The position numbers were made by a program, and so were the translations under genes. Below, in pieces: positions 43,673 to 54,930 of a stretch of DNA of 64,000 nucleotides (position 1 is its first letter; the number at the start of each line of letters is the position of its first letter). Below the pieces are notes generated by a model. That model was given only the letters and a program-made list of their open reading frames with translations. It did not search any database and was not told the DNA's origin. The DNA comes from Cycas panzhihuaensis (taxonomy: Eukaryota > Cycadophyta). The DNA is taken from NCBI GenBank assembly GCA_023213395.1, contig CM041465.1, forward strand, positions 106,275,741 to 106,339,740, in the 5' to 3' direction.

Positions 43673-45985
43673 ATGCGATGCTTTTCTTGTTGCTTGCGCA
43701 GTCTACCTCCATTATTAGAAGATCCCGAGTATCGCCCTCTTCCTTTGTCAGATTCTGATTTGACTATGGAGGGATACTCTTCTTATTGGGCCTACCACAC
43801 CTCAACCTTAGAAACTCATGTTTTTCCTTCCTCTATTTCTAGGTCCACCCAAGAGGGTGATGATCCCCTTTATTACCCGAGTGACCAACATCACTCGCTC
43901 GACGTCCATCCCTCTACCCATGCTATAGAAGGATCCGCTCCTCTTGAGGCTTGCCACATAATCAGTGACTCTTACGAGGAACATCCCAAGGGATCTACCT
44001 TATTCAAAGTCCCAATTACCTCTTATGAGTATGTAGGAACCCCTCATGTTAGCATAGTTGAAGCTCTGAATGAGTGTCACCGTGCGGCACGCTTGCAACT
44101 ATGTCCTGGATGGCTTGAGGGTGCTCTTCGTGGAGGAGCCTCTTCTTCTTTTGCTCCTCCCCCGCATGCCTCATCCTCATCTACTCTTCCTTTGACAACA
44201 AATCCCTTTGTGCCTATGCATGTGTCCCACTCCTTTCCTATTCCCGTAGTGGGGGCACATGTTGTGCCTTTCGTTTCTCATCGAGGTCCTAGCGTTTTGG
44301 GATCTTCTCATGGTGTGTCTTTCCTTCAATTGAAGGTTAGCATACCCATCCCTAACCAAACCAATGTGCCATCCCCTGATGTGGTGCATACCTTTCCTAG
44401 TAGGCCTGTCGGTCCTACTAGCCTTTCGGCTACCAGTCATGTGGGACTCGCTCCCACACACTCTCAAAACCAACACGTTGGCACTTCCTTCTACGTTCCC
44501 CCAGGATATACTTCTCAACCTTGGGGGCAGGGTAGAGGAAGCCATCTCCCAGCTTATGGGGTGGACCCGCTACACCCATATGGGGTTGCTCCACCTACGG
44601 GTGGCCCATATGGGCAAAACCTGGTTCTGTAACCATCTTGTCCTCCATCTAGCATAATTCCATTTGCCGTGCCTTTGCAAGGAAACCCGGCTCCCTTCTA
44701 AGGCACCTACCCCCACGCCTCTTCTCAGCAAGGGGTGTTTCCTTAAGGAGGGATAGGTGTTCCACCCCCATCCGCTCCTTGTTTGTTACCCGCTACATCA
44801 TTCGTTGATCCTATGGGCCAGGCAAGGGCATGCCCCTTCATGGACTTTAGGTCAACACCTCTATCCATCGAGGCATTAAGAACCAATCTGTCGCCTCATC
44901 CCCCTGAAGTTCCTAGATTCGATGGAACTTCGTCGCAAGACCCGGTAAAGAATATGCATAGTTTTTCTATGGCATGCATCGATTACTGGGCTTATGACCA
45001 CATTTTAATGAAATTATTCCCACGATCCTTACAGGGTGATGCCCTCAAGTGGTTCTACCGTCTCCTTGCCCATTCCATCCATTCATTCCAGCAATTGGTG
45101 GACGAGTTTATCAACTATTTTGATGTAGCCCGTCCATTCGAGAGCGGAATGAAGTCACTCCTTTCACTCAAACAAGGTCACGATGAAATGAATCATGACT
45201 TTATGCGGCGATTCCATGACTTGCTTCACTCCACTAAGGCAACATTGCCCGAGGAGTTGAAGCGAGACCTCTTCGTCAATGCACTTCGTCCCGAAGTACA
45301 TGTGGAAGTCCTTAAAATGGGGGCGACCACATGCGACTCCATGATTGCCAAGTGTTTGGCGTTGGAGGCTATTGAGATCCAAGCCAGTCTCAAGAAACCT
45401 CTTAAGCCCTCATAGCACCATGAGACACCACCCCCAACCAAAGATACTAAACCTTCATAACCTACCCTGTCTTCCTCTCATCCGACTGAGAGGACTTTAG
45501 ACCCTCTCACGTCAGCCATACGCTCATTCGAGCGTACGATGAAGGAACTCAAGCTTCAAGCTCCTTTATCTCCTACATCCAATAAACAAGTCCAACAGAC
45601 AACCCAAGCTCCTCTCCCCAGGAATGGAAATGCCCAGTCCTCTCAAGCGAGAAGGTCAGACCCTCCGCTTGAGAAGAAGTGGTGCTCCGTTCATGGGGAG
45701 TGCTTCCACGATGATTCACGTTGTAGGGCCCAGCATCCTAAGGATGCCCCTCGACGCGACTCTTCCCCCAAATGGGCCTTAGGGCCTAATTTGGACAAAC
45801 TAGTTCACAAGGATCCGTTCCCTGAACATGGGGAACGCGATCGCAACACCCAAACCAAGAATAATAGGAATCGAGGAAGATTGCGTGATCCCCGTCCTTC
45901 CCATGACAAAGGGAAGGGTGCCTGGAACTCATCTTCTTCCTCTCGTTCTCCTAACTGTTGCACCCCATCACCTTCGCAACCCTAG
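43673..45985 (+). pseudogene. Tat gag
   Basis: One frame runs through three open parts (43673-44632, 44783-45415, 45539-45985) separated by stops. The N-terminal half is Ser/Pro/His-rich with no fold recognised. The middle is a Retrotrans_gag core: LMKLFPRSLQGDALKWFY, HSFQQLVDEFINYF, ELKRDLFVNALRPEV. Near 45674 KKWCSVHGECFHDDSRC is the Cys/His knuckle; a basic Arg/Lys stretch follows. Forms virus-like particles in intact relatives. A possible earlier start is MRCFSCC (43673); MEGYSSYWAYH (43767) is the one conserved in copy 1. Confidence 0.88.
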
Positions 45986-46225
45986 AACAAGGGGAAGAAG
46001 GTGATCCAGTTGCTTGAAGTGACTCCTTCCTACGCCCTTATGCGGTCTCAGGCTGCCAAGGAAGCAGTGGGAGCTTCTTGTTCTTCTGCTCCTTCTGAGC
46101 CTCTTCCAGAGAACCTTCCTCCTGAAATACCTCTCTTTACGAAGGCTATTCCTGTATGCCTAGGTCATTACAATTTTTGAAGGGCATTTACCCAGCCTAC
46201 CGCGAAGGGTAAGCCCTTCTCCATC

Positions 46226-46723
46226 GTGGGTGAGCTTCATACTGTTGCTGCAGGAATGTCCTTGATGGACGTTTTGAGGAGTTGTCCTGAGCAGCGGGCC
46301 CTCCTCCTGGAAGCTTTAGGATCGAGTGATGCGCTTGTCCATGCTTTAGGCATCACCCAATACTATGGACCCGTTATCTCATTTGATCCTAAGGATCTTC
46401 CTCCTGCCAGTGAAAGGGAACGTCAATGGAACTTCCCATTCACTATCACTATCGATACACCTGATTGTACCCTCTCAAGAATTGTTGTTGACAATGGTTC
46501 TTCTGTCAATGCCATGCCCTTGCGTGTCATGCAAGAGCTTGGTATCTCTGCCTTGGAACCTATTCCATGGCGATGCCAAGGTTATGACAGTAACAAGAAG
46601 ACCCCTTTAGGGTCTGTCACGATTCTGCTCACTCTTGAGGGCAAGACTGTTCTTGTCGATGTTGTAGTCCTTGATGTTGACATTGACTACAACCTCCTTT
46701 TAGGTTGTCCATGGCTTGACTAA
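46226..46723 (+). pseudogene. Tat aspartic protease
   Basis: 165 open codons in the gag frame: ALGITQYYGPVISFD, WNFPFTITIDTPDCTLSR, active site IVVDNGSSVNAMPLRVM with the catalytic Asp present, and DIDYNLLLGCPWLD. Followed by TAA, so it is separated from RT. The stretch 45986-46225 upstream is the same frame with one or more stops. Confidence 0.88.
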
Positions 46724-47566
46724 ATGGGAGCCGTGTACTTGACTCTTTGGGGGCAACTTAAATTCGTCCATGATAGACGAATGAGAGTGATTCCCCGTGA
46801 ACGCCCATTTACCAAACAAACTCGTTCCACCAATTTGGCAAACCAAGGTCCTTCCACACATGCCTTGGCCTGCTCTATTGGTATACCTAACCCATCCGAA
46901 GAAGATCCCGCATCTTCTTCCCCTAGTCTCACGCAGTTCGCCCTTATTGGCATTGGGAGTTACGGGTACCTTGCTTCATTTAGTGATGACGAAGCACATG
47001 ACAAAGATGAGGATTGTCCTCACCCTATCTCTTTCCTCTGCACCAGTAGGTCATACCTATCTCGTTCTAGATCCCCATCTAGAATCTCTCTCATTGGTGA
47101 GGCTAGCTACTCCTACGTGTCATACATCATCGCTTGTTTTGACCCGCCCATCGTCAGTTCTCCTTCTTCATTACCCCCCATAGATAATGGCTTCAAAGAA
47201 CCGCCTTTTGCTCCTTCCAAGGAGCCTCCTTTTGATTTCCCTTTAGAATCTCGTGAGGAAGTTGAGCAACCCGATGACCATCATGGTCCCGTTGCTTCTA
47301 CTCCCTCCAGTGCTTCCTCTACTTGAAGTAAGGTCATCCATGGGGTGGATTACTTCGAGGATGATGAAGCCCTGCTTAAGCACCTAGCGGGTTTTGCGCC
47401 CAACTTGCCTTTTGGTCACCATAGGCTTGGTCACCAGAAGATCCTTATGGTCAGATCCACACTCGTCGATCTGATCCCATCTCCTATTCCACCTCTTCCT
47501 GTTGACCTTGCCCCTCTCCACTTTGAGGAGGGTAATGCCATGTACATGGGGCAACCCAAGACATAG
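46724..47566 (+). pseudogene. Tat protease-RT linker
   Basis: Same frame as gag-protease, open at 46724-47326 and 47345-47566. Ser/Pro/acidic-rich (SFSDDEAHDKDEDCPHPIS). No catalytic domain. At about 47543-47560 the coding frame steps back by one base at a GGGG run: MYMG in the old frame continues as ATQDIVLAPNKVIKV in the pol frame. That suggests loss of one G or a -1 shift. Confidence 0.72.
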
Positions 47567-47568
47567 TC

Positions 47569-48432
47569 TTGGCCCCCAACAAGGTCATTAAGGTCAGGTT
47601 GGAATGTTCCCCTGATGAGATAAGGGAGTACTCCCTTTTGTTCCAAGAGTTCTGAGACATGCTTGCATGGGATTATACTGACATGAAGGGAATCAACCCC
47701 TCCATTATCACTCATAACCTCACCATCATTCCTAGCGCCCACCCTGTGTGCCAGAAGCAGTGTCCCCTTCACCCGAAGCTCTCAGCCATTGTCAAGATGG
47801 AGGTTAAGAAGCTTCTGGATGTTGGGCTTATTACTTCCATTGACTACCCTAAATGGGTCTCCAATATTGTCCCCGTTGCCAAAAAGAATGGGGCAATCCA
47901 TATATGTGTTGATTTTTGCGCTATTAATAATGCTTGTCCTAAGGACAACTTCCCATTACCCTTCATCGATCAAATTATTGATCGCATCACTGGCTTTAAA
48001 GTTATGTCCCTAATGGATGGCTTCTCTGGCTATAACCAGATTCAGATTTCTCCCAAAGACTGCCATAAGACGGCCTTCACTACACCTTGGGGTACCTTCG
48101 CCTACAAGGCGATGCCCTTCAGTCTTAAGAATGCAGGTGCTACTTACCAAAGAGCCATGCATTTCATTTTCTACGACCTTATTGATAATACATTAGAGGT
48201 CTTCATGGATGATATGATGGGTCTCTCACGTATCAGGGCCCATCATCCATCTGACTTGCGTGCCATCTTCTTACGATACCACAAGTATCACGTCAGTCTT
48301 AATCCGCTCAAGTGTGTGTTTACCGTTACCTCGGGTAAACTCCTTGGGTTCCTTGTGTCCAAACAAGGAATTCAAATTGACCCTGATAAGGTCAAGGCAA
48401 TCCTTGACATGCCGCCACCTAGAACTCAATGA
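47569..48432 (+). pseudogene. Tat reverse transcriptase
   Basis: Frame 1, nearly intact: LVFQEF-type lead, MLAWDYTDMKGI, PKWVSNIVPVAKKNGAIHIC, VDFCAINNACPKDNFPLPFI, LMDGFSGYNQIQISP (first catalytic Asp region), KTAFTTPWGTFAYKAMPFSL and catalytic FMDDM (the usual box is Y-V-D-D). Ends with CVFTVTSGKLLGFLVSKQGI. One TGA inside VFQEF.DM and one before the RNase H. Confidence 0.95.
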
Positions 48433-49134
48433 CAGATTAAGTCATTTCTAGGAAGGCTTGGTTTTCTTAGGCGCTTCTTAGCTGACTTCACTATGAGTGC
48501 TAAACCCCTCATGAACCTATTAAAGAAGGGAGCTCCTTTTGCTTGGTCTAACAAGGCCCAAAAGGCCTTCGAAGGACTTAAGGAAGCCCTAGCTTCCGCT
48601 CCTATGTTGGCACCTCCTCAATTCGACAAGCCCTTCGTCCTATACACCTCAGTGACTGATGAGTCCTTGGGTGCTATGCTAGCTCAAAAGGATGACTCGG
48701 GAACCGAGAGAGCTATATGTTTCATTAGTTATACCCTCATGGTTGCTGAGCTTAACTATTCCCCTGCTGAGAAGGAGTGCCTCTCCTTGGTCCATGCGAC
48801 CAAGAAGTTTAGACACTACTTGCTTGGCAACACCACCAAGGTGATCGTTCAATCTGATCCCTTGCGATACTTGTTGACTCATTCCGATTTGATAGGTAGG
48901 GCTGGTCGTTGGGCCATCTTACTTCAAGAATTCAATCTCCATATCATCAACCGAAAATCAAAGAAGGGAATGATAGTGGCCAAGCAACTCGTGAACGCCC
49001 ATATCCCTAACTTCTTTGGTACCCCTGTTGACAACTCTCCCCTTGATGAGTCTATCCTGACGAATCAGGGAGTCTCTCCCCATCCACTCATCAACGATGA
49101 GTGGTATGGTGACATAGTGTGGTATCTTATGTAG
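48433..49134 (+). pseudogene. Tat Gypsy-type RNase H
   Basis: IKSFLGRLGFLRRFLADF connects from RT; then KAFEGLKEALASAPMLAPPQ, FVLYTSVTDESLGAMLAQ, YSPAEKECLSLVHATKKFR and VQSDPLRYLL. In active Gypsy RNase H the 'L..D.S' strand holds the first catalytic Asp; here it is Ser (LYTSVTD). The Glu and the later Asp are present. Loss of this site is known in Tat lineages, where a second RNase H is thought to compensate. Confidence 0.9.
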
Positions 49135-50334
49135 CAGCAATACCGCCCCAACACCAGTAGCAAAGTTAGATCTCGTATCCAGACTTCTGCCAGGCAATAC
49201 CTTCTCATGGATGAGGTATTGTACAAGAGGTCCTTCGATGGGGTCCTCCTCTGCTGCATCACTCTTGGCGGGTGCCGAGAATGCCACCATGGTATTTATG
49301 AGGGTCACTTTGGGGGCTAGTGTATGGATCAGAGGATCCTTCACATGGGTTATTTCTGGCCGTCCCTTTTCAAGGACGCTCACGCCTTTGCTCTGAAATT
49401 TCGACGATGTCAGGAACACGCCAACATTTCCCATGTGCCTTCTGAGGCCCTACATCCCATTGTTTCACCATGGCCTTTTGCTCAGTGGGGACTAGACCTT
49501 ATTGGGCCTATCTCCCCACCTTCGTCGTCGCAGTACAAGTTTATCTTGACTACCACGGAGTATTTTACCAAATGGGTGGAGGCCATCCCCTTGTTCACTA
49601 TCCCTGGTAAAACGATTGCCACGTTTATTTCCCAGCACATCATTTACCATTTTAGAATTCTGAACGTCCTAATCACTGACAATGGAACTCCTTTCTGTAA
49701 TAAGGAGGGGGATGAGCTTTGTAAGAAGTTTAAACTTTCTCACAAGACTTCCTCCCCTTACTACTCTCAAGCAAATGGCCAAGTGGAGTCTTTTAATAAG
49801 ACTCTGGTCAACATTCTCAAGAAAACCGTTGCTCAATCCCAAAAGGATTGGCACCTCCAGTTGCCCTCCGCATTGTGGGCTTACCGCACCTCTATCCATT
49901 CTGCCACAGAAATGACCCCGTTCTCCCTGGTCTACGGTACTGAGGCGGTGCTCCCGCTGGAGGTGGAGATTCCTTCCTTGCGAGTCTCCCTTCGGGGTTT
50001 CATCGACGAAGAGTCGATCTGTCAAGCTCACCTTTTGGACCTTGAAGCTTTGGATGAGAGATGCTTAGACACTTATTAGGCTAACCTAGCATCCAAAGCT
50101 TGCTCACAAAGGACCTACGATAAACATCTTCATTCCCATCCTTTGTTTCCTGGGGACCACGTCCTCAAGCTCAAGTATCTCCATGACCGCTTGACCAAAT
50201 TCAAACCCCGATGGGTTGGCCCTTTCGTCATTATCAAATCCGTCGGTAATGGTGCCTACAAGATATCCACCCTAGAAGGGCTTGAATTTGAGAAAGCTAT
50301 TAATGGGAAATTCCTTAAGAAGTTTTATGTATGA
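49135..50334 (+). pseudogene. Tat integrase
   Basis: Zinc-binding start GGCRECHHGIYEGHFGG, stop TAG at 49318, then MGYFWPSLFKDAHAF, CQEHANISHVPSEALHPI, core LDLIGPI (D), LITDNGTPF (D) and ANGQVESFNKTL (E). C-terminal module 50143-50334: GDHVLKLKYLHDRLTKFKPR, WVGPFVIIKSVGNGAYKI, INGKFLKKFYV then TGA. DDE residues are intact. No chromodomain. A stop at 50077-50079 separates core and C-terminal module. Confidence 0.95.
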
Positions 50335-51164
50335 TCTTTCGGCGATCCCTTCGCCTTACTCTGAAATGAGCCTAAACTACCATCTTAGGTTGTCCCCATT
50401 CTTCCCAACCACGAGTAGAATGGCAATTTAAGATGGATCCTTCTTCTTCCTTCTGGTTCCTACCGCGGAACTTGTATTCTCATACCCTCTCGGGAACTTT
50501 TGTCGTCCTGCTTGGGCATTCCCTAATTAGGAAGACGCTTTGGAGCATCGTCGCTCCTCTTTCCTGTCTGCTGTTTCCTTCGCATATTCCGCTATGCTCT
50601 TCTGTAGGCATATATGCCACTCTATCCTCTAACGTCACACCTCTCTATCGTCTCCACTCGCGACGTGTGTGTGTGCTCCTGTTAGACATATAGCCATACA
50701 TGGAAGGAAATGTGTGCACCATATAATAAAATATTCATAACATAAAATATCCACAGCATAACATTTACAACATACAAAATAAACACACATGTCATCACAC
50801 ATGATATATACACAGTATCTCATATCCAAATGGGGTTCCAATTACCCCATATATATATATATATATATATATACATCCAAAAATCATATCACATCATACA
50901 TCTGGGAAGCCGATGTCCTTGTAGGGGGGGTACAATCATATGGTCCTATATATGACCCCCTGGAGGCCCGTGCTTTTAGAATCATATGTACATATCCTAC
51001 TCTATTGTTGCCCCGCTCCTAGGGTACCATCTCTCGGTCTGTGTGATCCCTCTCCTAGGGATCACATCCCTCCAAGGCTCCTCCTGGGCCTCCATGAGCT
51101 GCTCGCCTCGCTCTCCTCGTCTCGAGGTCATCTCGAGGTTGTCGCTACCATGTGGGTATGTGTC
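50335..51164. other. Tat 3' region, non-coding start
   Basis: No supported frame. Contains (AT)n at 50850-50873. The frames at 50433-50693, 50940-51206 and 50986-51264 have no family signal. Confidence 0.5.
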
Positions 51165-53000
51165 CTACTCTGGCTTAACCTTGATGCCATCTGTGCTACC
51201 AGCTGATTGTATCGGGCCTAGATACGATCCCTCTCCCCTCGGAGTGCTTCCTTCGTCACCCTGAGACGCTTTATGACTACCGCTAGCTGGATCCTGCTCC
51301 TGGCATCTCCACCTGCTCTGCCATGTGCCTCTAGAGCCTGCACTCATTCGCATAGCTCGCCCCTCTCGCACCTCGCATCGTCTCTCTCCTACTGTAGCTG
51401 TCCCTGAGATGTCATGTGTTCTTGAGACTCTGCAGCCCATATGTCCCTTGCCCTCACCAGCGGGGTGAATGCCTCTATGTGGGCACCTGCCGCTCTAGGC
51501 TCATCTCCTACCTGGATGGGCGGTTGCCCCTCTGTATACACTTAAGGGAATATCTCCCTCACCATAGCCTCTATCAGTCTCCTAATCTCTACTATATTGC
51601 CAATGCAACATGTCATGTATCAGTATGTGTCTCGCTATATACCATGATCAAATCAAATCAAACATCTATCTGGATGCCAAATGACTGAGGAAAGGGTTAG
51701 GTCTCACCTGCTGTGGTCGTTGGCTCCTCTGGTCGTGGGGCATCCTCCCCTCCTAGCTCTCCGCCAGCTGCGGGTGCCTCGTCCTCTGGCACCTCCTCTG
51801 CCTGGGCCTCCCTCCTCGCAAGGACCTGCTCAACTCTTGTCCCTATAGATCCCATCACGATCCACAGCCTACGGGCCCTGGTTATAGGTCCCCTGCTCTC
51901 ATCCTGCGTGCTTGATAGGCCTGCCTCTCCTCTGGCGGCCCCAGATGGACCCTCTGCACCTCCTACCATCCCTGAGGGGCCTGCCTCTCCTGCAGGTCAT
52001 GACAGGCTGGCCCCATCGTCTCCATTATCTCCATCATCTCTGCTATCATCACCTGCGGGCACTCCTGCTCCACCCGCCCCGTCGTCACTATCCCACCTCA
52101 CCGTCCTACATGGCTCAGCTACATAATCTGGTAGGGTGAGGAGGTCTAGTGACATAGCCTCCACCGATTGTCGAATATGGGCTTAGTCCTCTGTCCCTCT
52201 CAGCCGAGTCTGCCACCTATAGACCATCAAGGCCTGCTCTATAATGGGGTGTGGTCCCCCCGCTGGTGCCACTGCCGCGAAATGATCGAAAAACTAACAC
52301 TACAGTAGTGTGCTGTATGATAACCTGCCTCTATCGGTCATCCTGATAGTATCTAGCTGGGCGACGAGGTTCACTGCTATCAGGGTCACCTAGTCCATCC
52401 TCTCGTCAGCTTCGCAGTGGCAAACTGCATCCAACCATCCACCTGGTATCTCCCTATAGTTCTATTTCTGGGAAATCTGGAATAGAAGCATAACCTCTTG
52501 ACTTTCTCACCCGAGGAATCTCTGACATCAGTATAGTATGGAGGGGAGCCCCCCTCCGCTCCCATCTGTCTACTCCTATGAAGAACAGGGTTGCCTCACA
52601 TGTCTTTGCCGGTCTTCGGCGTCCCGATCTCACCGGCCTCCCTGTCGCCGATACTCCTAGTATCCACCGTATATCTCTCGGTGTGACCGTCACATCACCT
52701 ACCTATGGTAGGTGGAACACATGTCTCCTCCTATCCCAATGGGATACAATGTCAACCAAAGAACCTCGATCGATGCATCGAGGTGTCTTGAGGGCCTTGT
52801 ATAGGCCACACCTCTGCAGGATCTCCCTATCCTCCTGTGATGCCATCTCCATGTAACTCAACATGGCCATACCTATGTTCTTGCAGTTATCTACCGCGAT
52901 GACAGCCTGTTCACATCAAAAGTAATCAAAGTTAGCTTCAGGTCAGTTACTATCACCCCTCACTCTCTCAAAACTCTCTTTACCTGAGATTTGGGGCTCT
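51165..53000 (-). pseudogene. Antisense plant-mobile-domain (PMD) gene-like block
   Basis: Minus strand from about 52906: AVIAVDNCKNIGMAMLSYME, EILQRCGLYKALKTPRCIDR, then RHVFHLP, TAG, VGDVTVTPRDIRWILGV. The pattern 'H.FHLP.GEMT.T..D...ILG' is the PMD signature; here it is interrupted by one stop. The frame continues with stops through a GTEDxAHIRQSVEAMSLDLL-like stretch (52110-52200) and an open Glu/Ala/Pro-rich part (51969-51697, VLARREAQAEEVPEDEAPAA). A charged, heptad-like segment with stops follows (51500-51165). PMDs occur in plant nuclear proteins and in transposons. Its role here is unknown. Confidence 0.72.
52907..52983 (-). other. Candidate intron of the antisense PMD block
   Basis: Minus-strand atctcag/gtaaagag at 52984/52983 and gatgtgaacag/gctgtc at 52907/52906 give a 77-base GT-AG intron with a T-rich stretch before the AG. 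The PMD frame is open right from the acceptor. No transcript evidence, so tentative. Confidence 0.4.
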
Positions 53001-53568
53001 TTTAGCCCCTCCTATCTTTTTTTGTCTTTTCTGCCTTCGTATTGCGCCAAACTTAACAGTACCACTAAGTTTGGCACGGGTCCTGTGGCGATAGGGTCCC
53101 GCAGTGATGATCACGACACCGCGATCATTACCGTGGAATGAATGGCGATCCCCCAAAAGGGGGGATTTCTGCCCCAAAAAATTAAAAAAAATTCTTCTGG
53201 TGGACCCCATGGGGCCCACCAGGACCAGGGCTCCCTAATGCCCAGGTCCCCACCTCTTTCTGGGTCTGATTCAGACTCCGAGAGGCCTCTGATTGCCCAT
53301 AAGAGGCACTAAAATCCACATAAAATTACAAAAAACTAATAGAATTCAAACTTCAAAATGGGTCAGGTTTAGTGACATCCACTCACTGGATCTGGTCTCG
53401 CTGTCGCCATGTCATCCTGTCGATCTTGCTGGCTCTCTCTAATCTCCGATCCAACGGTCTGATCTCTCCCTGTGTGCCTCCAAAGTTGGGTGGCGCTCTG
53501 CTGTGTAAGGGAATGGCTCTAGTTTTGTATGAGAGCCAGTGAAAATGAATCCATTTTCCGTTCGATTT

Positions 53569-53579
53569 CCTTATATAGG
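53569..53579 (-). promoter_or_regulatory. Candidate antisense TATA box
   Basis: Inverse of ccttatatagg: cctatataagg in a G/C-rich context, about 590 bases upstream of the candidate intron of the antisense PMD block. It could drive antisense transcription from inside the Tat element. Confidence 0.45.
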
Positions 53580-53978
53580 CGGGGGGCCCAACGGGTACTT
53601 CTTCTGTTTTTGGCCCCGCGACAGCCGTTGGGACCGTCCCGTATCCCTGATTACCTTTGCCTTCTGGCCCTATCGCCCATTGTGCTCTCTTGACACCTTT
53701 GTTACGCCTTCTCATAGGTGCATTTATGGTGCCTCATTTTTGTACTTTTTCCTCGGGCCTTTCTATCTCGTTTTACGTGCCACTCCCGTGCATGCCCGAG
53801 TTTATACTCGTTTGGCTCATTTCGTCACCCTGGACTCGTTTTCGCAGTTCTTTTTTGCTCTTAGGGTCCCCAAAGGGAATGCTCCCCCGCCCGGGCGCAT
53901 GTTTCACTTTCTGAAGTGACCTTTTGGGCACCTCAAGGGCTTTTTCTTCTGACCACTCTCTATCAATGATCAGACTGC

Positions 53979-54545
53979 TTGCTCTCGCCCTGGGTAACCT
54001 CATTGCTAGGTCCTCCTACCCTTCATGGCCACTTTTTACTTGCCTTTCAAGTATTGCTCTTATTATTCATTGCCTATCAGGATTTTATGTCACCCATGTC
54101 CATCTACATCTTTACCAACAGCGGAAGCCGCGGTAACCCTGGACCTTCTGCCGCTGCATGGATTCTCCGCAGCCCTTCTGGACACGATCTCCTTCGCTCT
54201 AGGATCTTCCTCCCAGAGGCTACTAATAATGAAGCTGAATATACAACTGTTATTGAAGCCTTTACTGATGCCCTCTGTTTTCACCACGGATCTATCATTT
54301 TGCTTTATGACTCTCAAGTTGTGGTGTCTCATCTCACCCAGGTTTACTAGGTGTGGTGCCCTCACTTGAGGACTCTTGCTTCCGCCGCCAAATCTCTCCT
54401 GACTTACTTCTCTTCCGTCAATATCTAGCATATCCCTCGGGCCCTCAACGCTGAGGCAGATAGTCTTGTTCACCTCATCCTTGAGCGTCGCCTTCCTCTC
54501 CTTGCTAACCGTCCCTTAGGCTTGTCTGGCCCCCTGTCACCCAAG
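53979..54545 (+). pseudogene. Tat archaeal-type RNase H (RVT_3)
   Basis: Sense frame 53979-54350: SIYIFTNSGSRGNPGPSAAA, EATNNEAEYTTVIEAFTDAL, IILLYDSQVVVSHLTQVY, then past a TAG HIPRALNAEADSLVHLILER. This is the second RNase H of Tat elements. The first catalytic Asp of FTDGGSRGNPG is Asn here (FTNSG). The Glu (NEAEY) and the Asp of LYDSQ are kept. It sits at the 3' end, after integrase and the antisense block. Confidence 0.85.
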
Positions 54546-54917
54546 CCCTAGGTCATCTTACACTTTGCTTTGTGACCCATTCACACCTTCGAGACCTGGT
54601 TGCTAATGAGGTAAAACTATGGTGCCTACTCTTTGTTTACTCTTTATTTGGCTATGCACGTCTTTCTGCACCTTTTGTGGTGGGGGTAGCCCCATCGTCC
54701 TTTCTCATCTTTCTAATCAGTTCCCAGGTGGCTCATAGGTAGCCCCTATGTCATCTCTACCGCTACTTTTATATCCACGCATTCTGCCACGACACTCATC
54801 GGCACCCTTGCCTACTGTTATGATCTTGATTGATATGTCTATATACACATGTGTTACTAACAGTTGTATTGCCAGCATTTGCCATCGCACCAGGCTTCCG
54901 AGCGGTGAGGCTCTACT
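54546..54917. other. Tat pre-LTR untranslated region
   Basis: No frame with family support (54748-55017 runs into the LTR). Confidence 0.5.
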
Positions 54918-54930
54918 ACTAAGAGGGCAG
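54918..54930 (+). other. Tat polypurine tract
   Basis: actaagagggcag immediately before LTR start TGTTTCCTAGC. Confidence 0.8.

Noticed and set aside
44177-44545. 122-codon minus-strand frame opposite gag
   Set aside because: Lies over the conserved sense gag and has low-complexity composition.
47431-47772. Minus-strand 113-codon frame over the linker/RT start
   Set aside because: Antisense to conserved pol; no domain seen.
49669-50031. 120-codon minus-strand frame opposite integrase
   Set aside because: Shadow of the well-supported sense integrase; no independent family signal.
50143-50334. Chromodomain at the integrase end
   Set aside because: The C-terminal module reads as the usual Gypsy integrase tail ending INGKFLKKFYV; no aromatic cage pattern follows.
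53383-53919. Frames on both strands (53383-53715 minus, 53539-53919 plus)
   Set aside because: No family match; they overlap the proposed antisense promoter and leader, where open frames come from high GC.
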